Shown here one piece after another: positions 62,306 through 64,000 of a stretch of 64,000 bases of DNA (positions within the stretch are counted from its first letter, which is position 1; the number at the start of each line of letters is the position of its first letter). The position numbers and the translations under genes were made by a program. The DNA is taken from the NCBI GenBank assembly GCA_905198155.1, contig CAJKBQ010000004.1, positions 1 to 64,000 on the forward strand. Direction: 5' to 3'. The notes below the pieces were generated by a model. The model was not told where the DNA came from and made no database searches. It worked only from the letters and a program-made list of their open reading frames with translations. Origin of the DNA: an uncultured Eubacteriales bacterium. Lineage in GTDB: Bacteria > Bacillota > Clostridia > Oscillospirales > Acutalibacteraceae.

Positions 62306-63435
62306 CAGTCGTCCACCGAGATGTCAATATTGGTTTTCGCAACCGCCGAACGCGCCGGTTTGCGTGCTGCCGGTTTTTCGGCGGGCGCTTCCGCAGACGC
62401 CTCGGCCGCAGCCGACGGCTCCGCCGCAGCCAGCTGATTCTCCGAAGTACCTTTCAGCTTGGCCATCAATTTGTGCTCGATTTCAGACGAAATTTCGGGA
62501 TGTTCTTTCAGGTAATTGCGCGCATTGTCGCGGCCCTGACCCAGCCGGGTCTCGCCGTACGAAAACCATGCGCCGCCTTTGGTGACGATATCGTATTTTG
62601 CAGCCAAATCCAGCAGTTCGCCCAGCCGGTTGATGCCGGTGCCGTACATAATGTCAAATTCCGCCTCGCGGTACGGCGGTGCAACTTTATTTTTCACCAC
62701 TTTGGCGCGCGTGTGCGACCCGATGATCTCGGAACCGTTTTTGATCGATTCCTGCTTGCGGATATCGATGCGCACCGATGCGTAATATTTCAGCGCGTTG
62801 CCGCCGGTCGTCACTTCGGGGTTGCCGTAGACCACACCGACTTTCAGGCGCAGCTGGTTGATGAAAATCACCACGCAGTTCGACCGCGAGATGGCGCCGG
62901 CCAGCTTGCGCATGGCCTGGCTCATCAGGCGTGCGTGCAGCCCCATGTGCGAATCGCCCATTTCGCCTTCGATTTCCGCGCGCGGCACCAGCGCCGCCAC
63001 AGAGTCCACGACGATCACGTCCACCGCGCTGGAATTGGCCAGCGCCTCAGTGATTTCGAGCGCCGATTCACCGGTATCCGGCTGCGACACCAGCAGTGCA
63101 TCCACGTCCACGCCCAGCGCGCGCGCATAAACGGGATCCAGCGCGTGTTCCACGTCGATGAATGCCGCCGTACCGCCGTTCTTCTGGCCTTCGGCAATGC
63201 AGTGCAGCGCCAGCGTCGTCTTGCCGGACGACTCCGGCCCATAAATTTCGACGATTCGACCGCGCGGGAGGCCGCCGATGCCCAGCGCCAGGTCCAACGT
63301 CAACGATCCGGTCGGGATGGCTTCCACTTCCATCGTCCGGTTGTCGCCTAATTTCATGATGGAATCTTTACCGAACCGCTTTTCAATTGCGTCCAGTGCA
63401 TTCTTGAGAGCCTTTTGTTTTTCTTCGTTTAGCAT
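62305..63435 (-). CDS. recA: Recombinase RecA
   Basis: A 376-aa strand-exchange ATPase. Walker A GPESSGKT is at 66-73, and the family strings MGDSHMGLHARLMSQAMRKL and NQLRLKVGVVYGNPEVTTGGNALKYY are present. The C-terminus has an unusual Ala/Glu-rich tail (AAEPSAAAEASAEAPAEKPA) instead of the short acidic tail of E. coli. It has its own promoter. I see no clear SOS box in the promoter region. Confidence 0.98.
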   Translation of the reverse strand: MLNEEKQKALKNALDAIEKRFGKDSIMKLGDNRTMEVEAIPTGSLTLDLALGIGGLPRGRIVEIYGPESSGKTTLALHCIAEGQKNGGTAAFIDVEHALDPVYARALGVDVDALLVSQPDTGESALEITEALANSSAVDVIVVDSVAALVPRAEIEGEMGDSHMGLHARLMSQAMRKLAGAISRSNCVVIFINQLRLKVGVVYGNPEVTTGGNALKYYASVRIDIRKQESIKNGSEIIGSHTRAKVVKNKVAPPYREAEFDIMYGTGINRLGELLDLAAKYDIVTKGGAWFSYGETRLGQGRDNARNYLKEHPEISSEIEHKLMAKLKGTSENQLAAAEPSAAAEASAEAPAEKPAARKPARSAVAKTNIDISVDD

Positions 63436-63498
63436 AATCGTGTCGCACCCTTTCCGGTGATGATGGATTGAAATTCAAAAAAAGAAACGCTGTATATC

Positions 63499-63527
63499 AT
63501 TATAGCGGATTTGCGCCGAAAAATCAA
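63499..63527 (-). promoter_or_regulatory. recA operon promoter
   Basis: Minus strand TTGATT (63522-63527), 17 nt, TATAAT (63499-63504), about 64 nt before the recA ATG. Confidence 0.85.
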
Positions 63528-63570
63528 TATGCAATTTGCAAAGTTCCGTAATCCTTGCAAATTTTTCGGA

Positions 63571-64000
63571 TTATTCGGCGGCGCACGGTGCGATTCCGCG
63601 CACCACACGGTCAATTCCGGAAAAATCGGGACGAATTTGCACGTCGCGCAGCCCGGCAGCACGGAACGCATCGGCCAGCGCAGCGCCCTGCCCAATGCCG
63701 CACTCCACCGCGAGCAGTCCGCCCGCCGTCAGCATCGGCCGCCAGATACGCAAAATTGCGCGGTAAAAATCCAACCCGTCCGCCCCGCCATCCAACGCCA
63801 TGCGCGGCTCGCGGTGAACCTCACGCTGCAGCCCCGCCAGATCGTCGGTCGGAATGTACGGTGGGTTGGACAGAATCACCTCAGCCACCCCGGCCGCTTC
63901 GGCCGTTTCCGACCTAGTGATATCGCCTTGCAGAATGCGTGTGCGCTGCGGCTCGGGCGCAATGGCTTCCCGATTGCGGTGCAGATACGGCAGTGCATCC
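63571..64000 (-). CDS. prmC: Release-factor glutamine methyltransferase PrmC, C-terminal part
   Basis: About 142 codons before the stop; the start lies beyond the right window edge. The catalytic NPPY motif is in VILSNPPYIPTDD, followed by EPRMALDGGADGLDFYR, both diagnostic of PrmC/HemK, which methylates the GGQ glutamine of release factors. The frame reads open to the edge (...LPYLHRNREAIAPEPQR). An internal GTG could mimic a start but would cut off the SAM-binding half. It lies upstream of recA on the same strand. Confidence 0.9.
   Translation of the reverse strand, partial: DALPYLHRNREAIAPEPQRTRILQGDITRSETAEAAGVAEVILSNPPYIPTDDLAGLQREVHREPRMALDGGADGLDFYRAILRIWRPMLTAGGLLAVECGIGQGAALADAFRAAGLRDVQIRPDFSGIDRVVRGIAPCAAE

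Noticed and set aside
63436..63570. SOS (LexA) box upstream of recA
   Set aside because: No good GAAC-N4-GTTC type site of the Gram-positive consensus was found in the gap.
1..64000. tRNA or rRNA genes
   Set aside because: No tRNA cloverleaf with a T-loop GGTTCRA box or rRNA segment was recognised by eye; a tRNAscan-type search would settle it.

Overview
The window looks like a chromosome segment from a Gram-positive Clostridia member (Bacillota, probably Oscillospirales/Ruminococcaceae-like, moderately high GC). Supporting signs are consensus TTGACA-17-TATAAT promoters, GGAGG ribosome binding sites, a cysteine T-box leader, LplABC-type sugar transporters without their own ATPase, and a divergent ParE/ParC pair. 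The genus assignment is an inference.

Region 1 (1-13.2 kb) is a complete type I-E CRISPR-Cas locus on the minus strand: a WYL regulator, then cas3, cse1, cse2, cas7e, cas5e, cas6e, cas1, a cas2-DnaQ exonuclease fusion, and an array of 47 repeats and 46 spacers starting only 44 nt after cas2. Region 2 (13.3-25.8 kb) is housekeeping and accessory chromosome: an ABC exporter operon, a DUF2975-type membrane protein, a PH-domain protein, a BrnT/BrnA toxin-antitoxin pair whose toxin appears to be transcribed leaderless, parE/parC, an oleate hydratase and rlmD.

Region 3 (about 25.80-42.28 kb) is a 16.5-kb integrative mobilizable element inserted near the 3' end of rlmD. It carries a DUF4143 ATPase and an overlapping operon of type III restriction-modification genes (mod, res), a 920-aa DUF4062-like helical protein and a sigma-region-4-like protein. 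It also carries a CHC2 primase, a P4-type primase/helicase, a MOBQ-like oriT, a MobA/MobL relaxase and a serine recombinase. The att core lies in frame in both rlmD and the recombinase gene, so integration swaps their C-termini. The recombinase has lost part of its catalytic domain, the small DUF3847 gene is frameshifted and the relaxase has no ATG start. The element therefore looks immobilised, while its defence-type cargo reads intact.

Region 4 (42.3-54.2 kb) holds two tandem, near-duplicate LplB-LplC-solute-binding-protein operons, a membrane-anchored AraC-type regulator and an SDR/AraC divergent pair. A shared 17-bp motif abuts the -35 of both transporter operons and lies upstream of the regulator, which suggests one regulon. 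Region 5 (54.2-64 kb) is core chromosome on the minus strand: a two-component system; cysE-cysS-mnmA under a cysteine T-box; recA-recX-rimO-pgsA; and the C-terminal part of prmC, cut by the window edge.

The best candidate for something undescribed is the mod-res-DUF4062-sigma4 cassette, where a type III RM system is translationally coupled to a large TIR/DUF4062-type helical-repeat protein. The next most interesting items are the recombinase/RlmD tail exchange, the fully symmetric divergent promoter at 53.33 kb and the predicted leaderless brnT mRNA.
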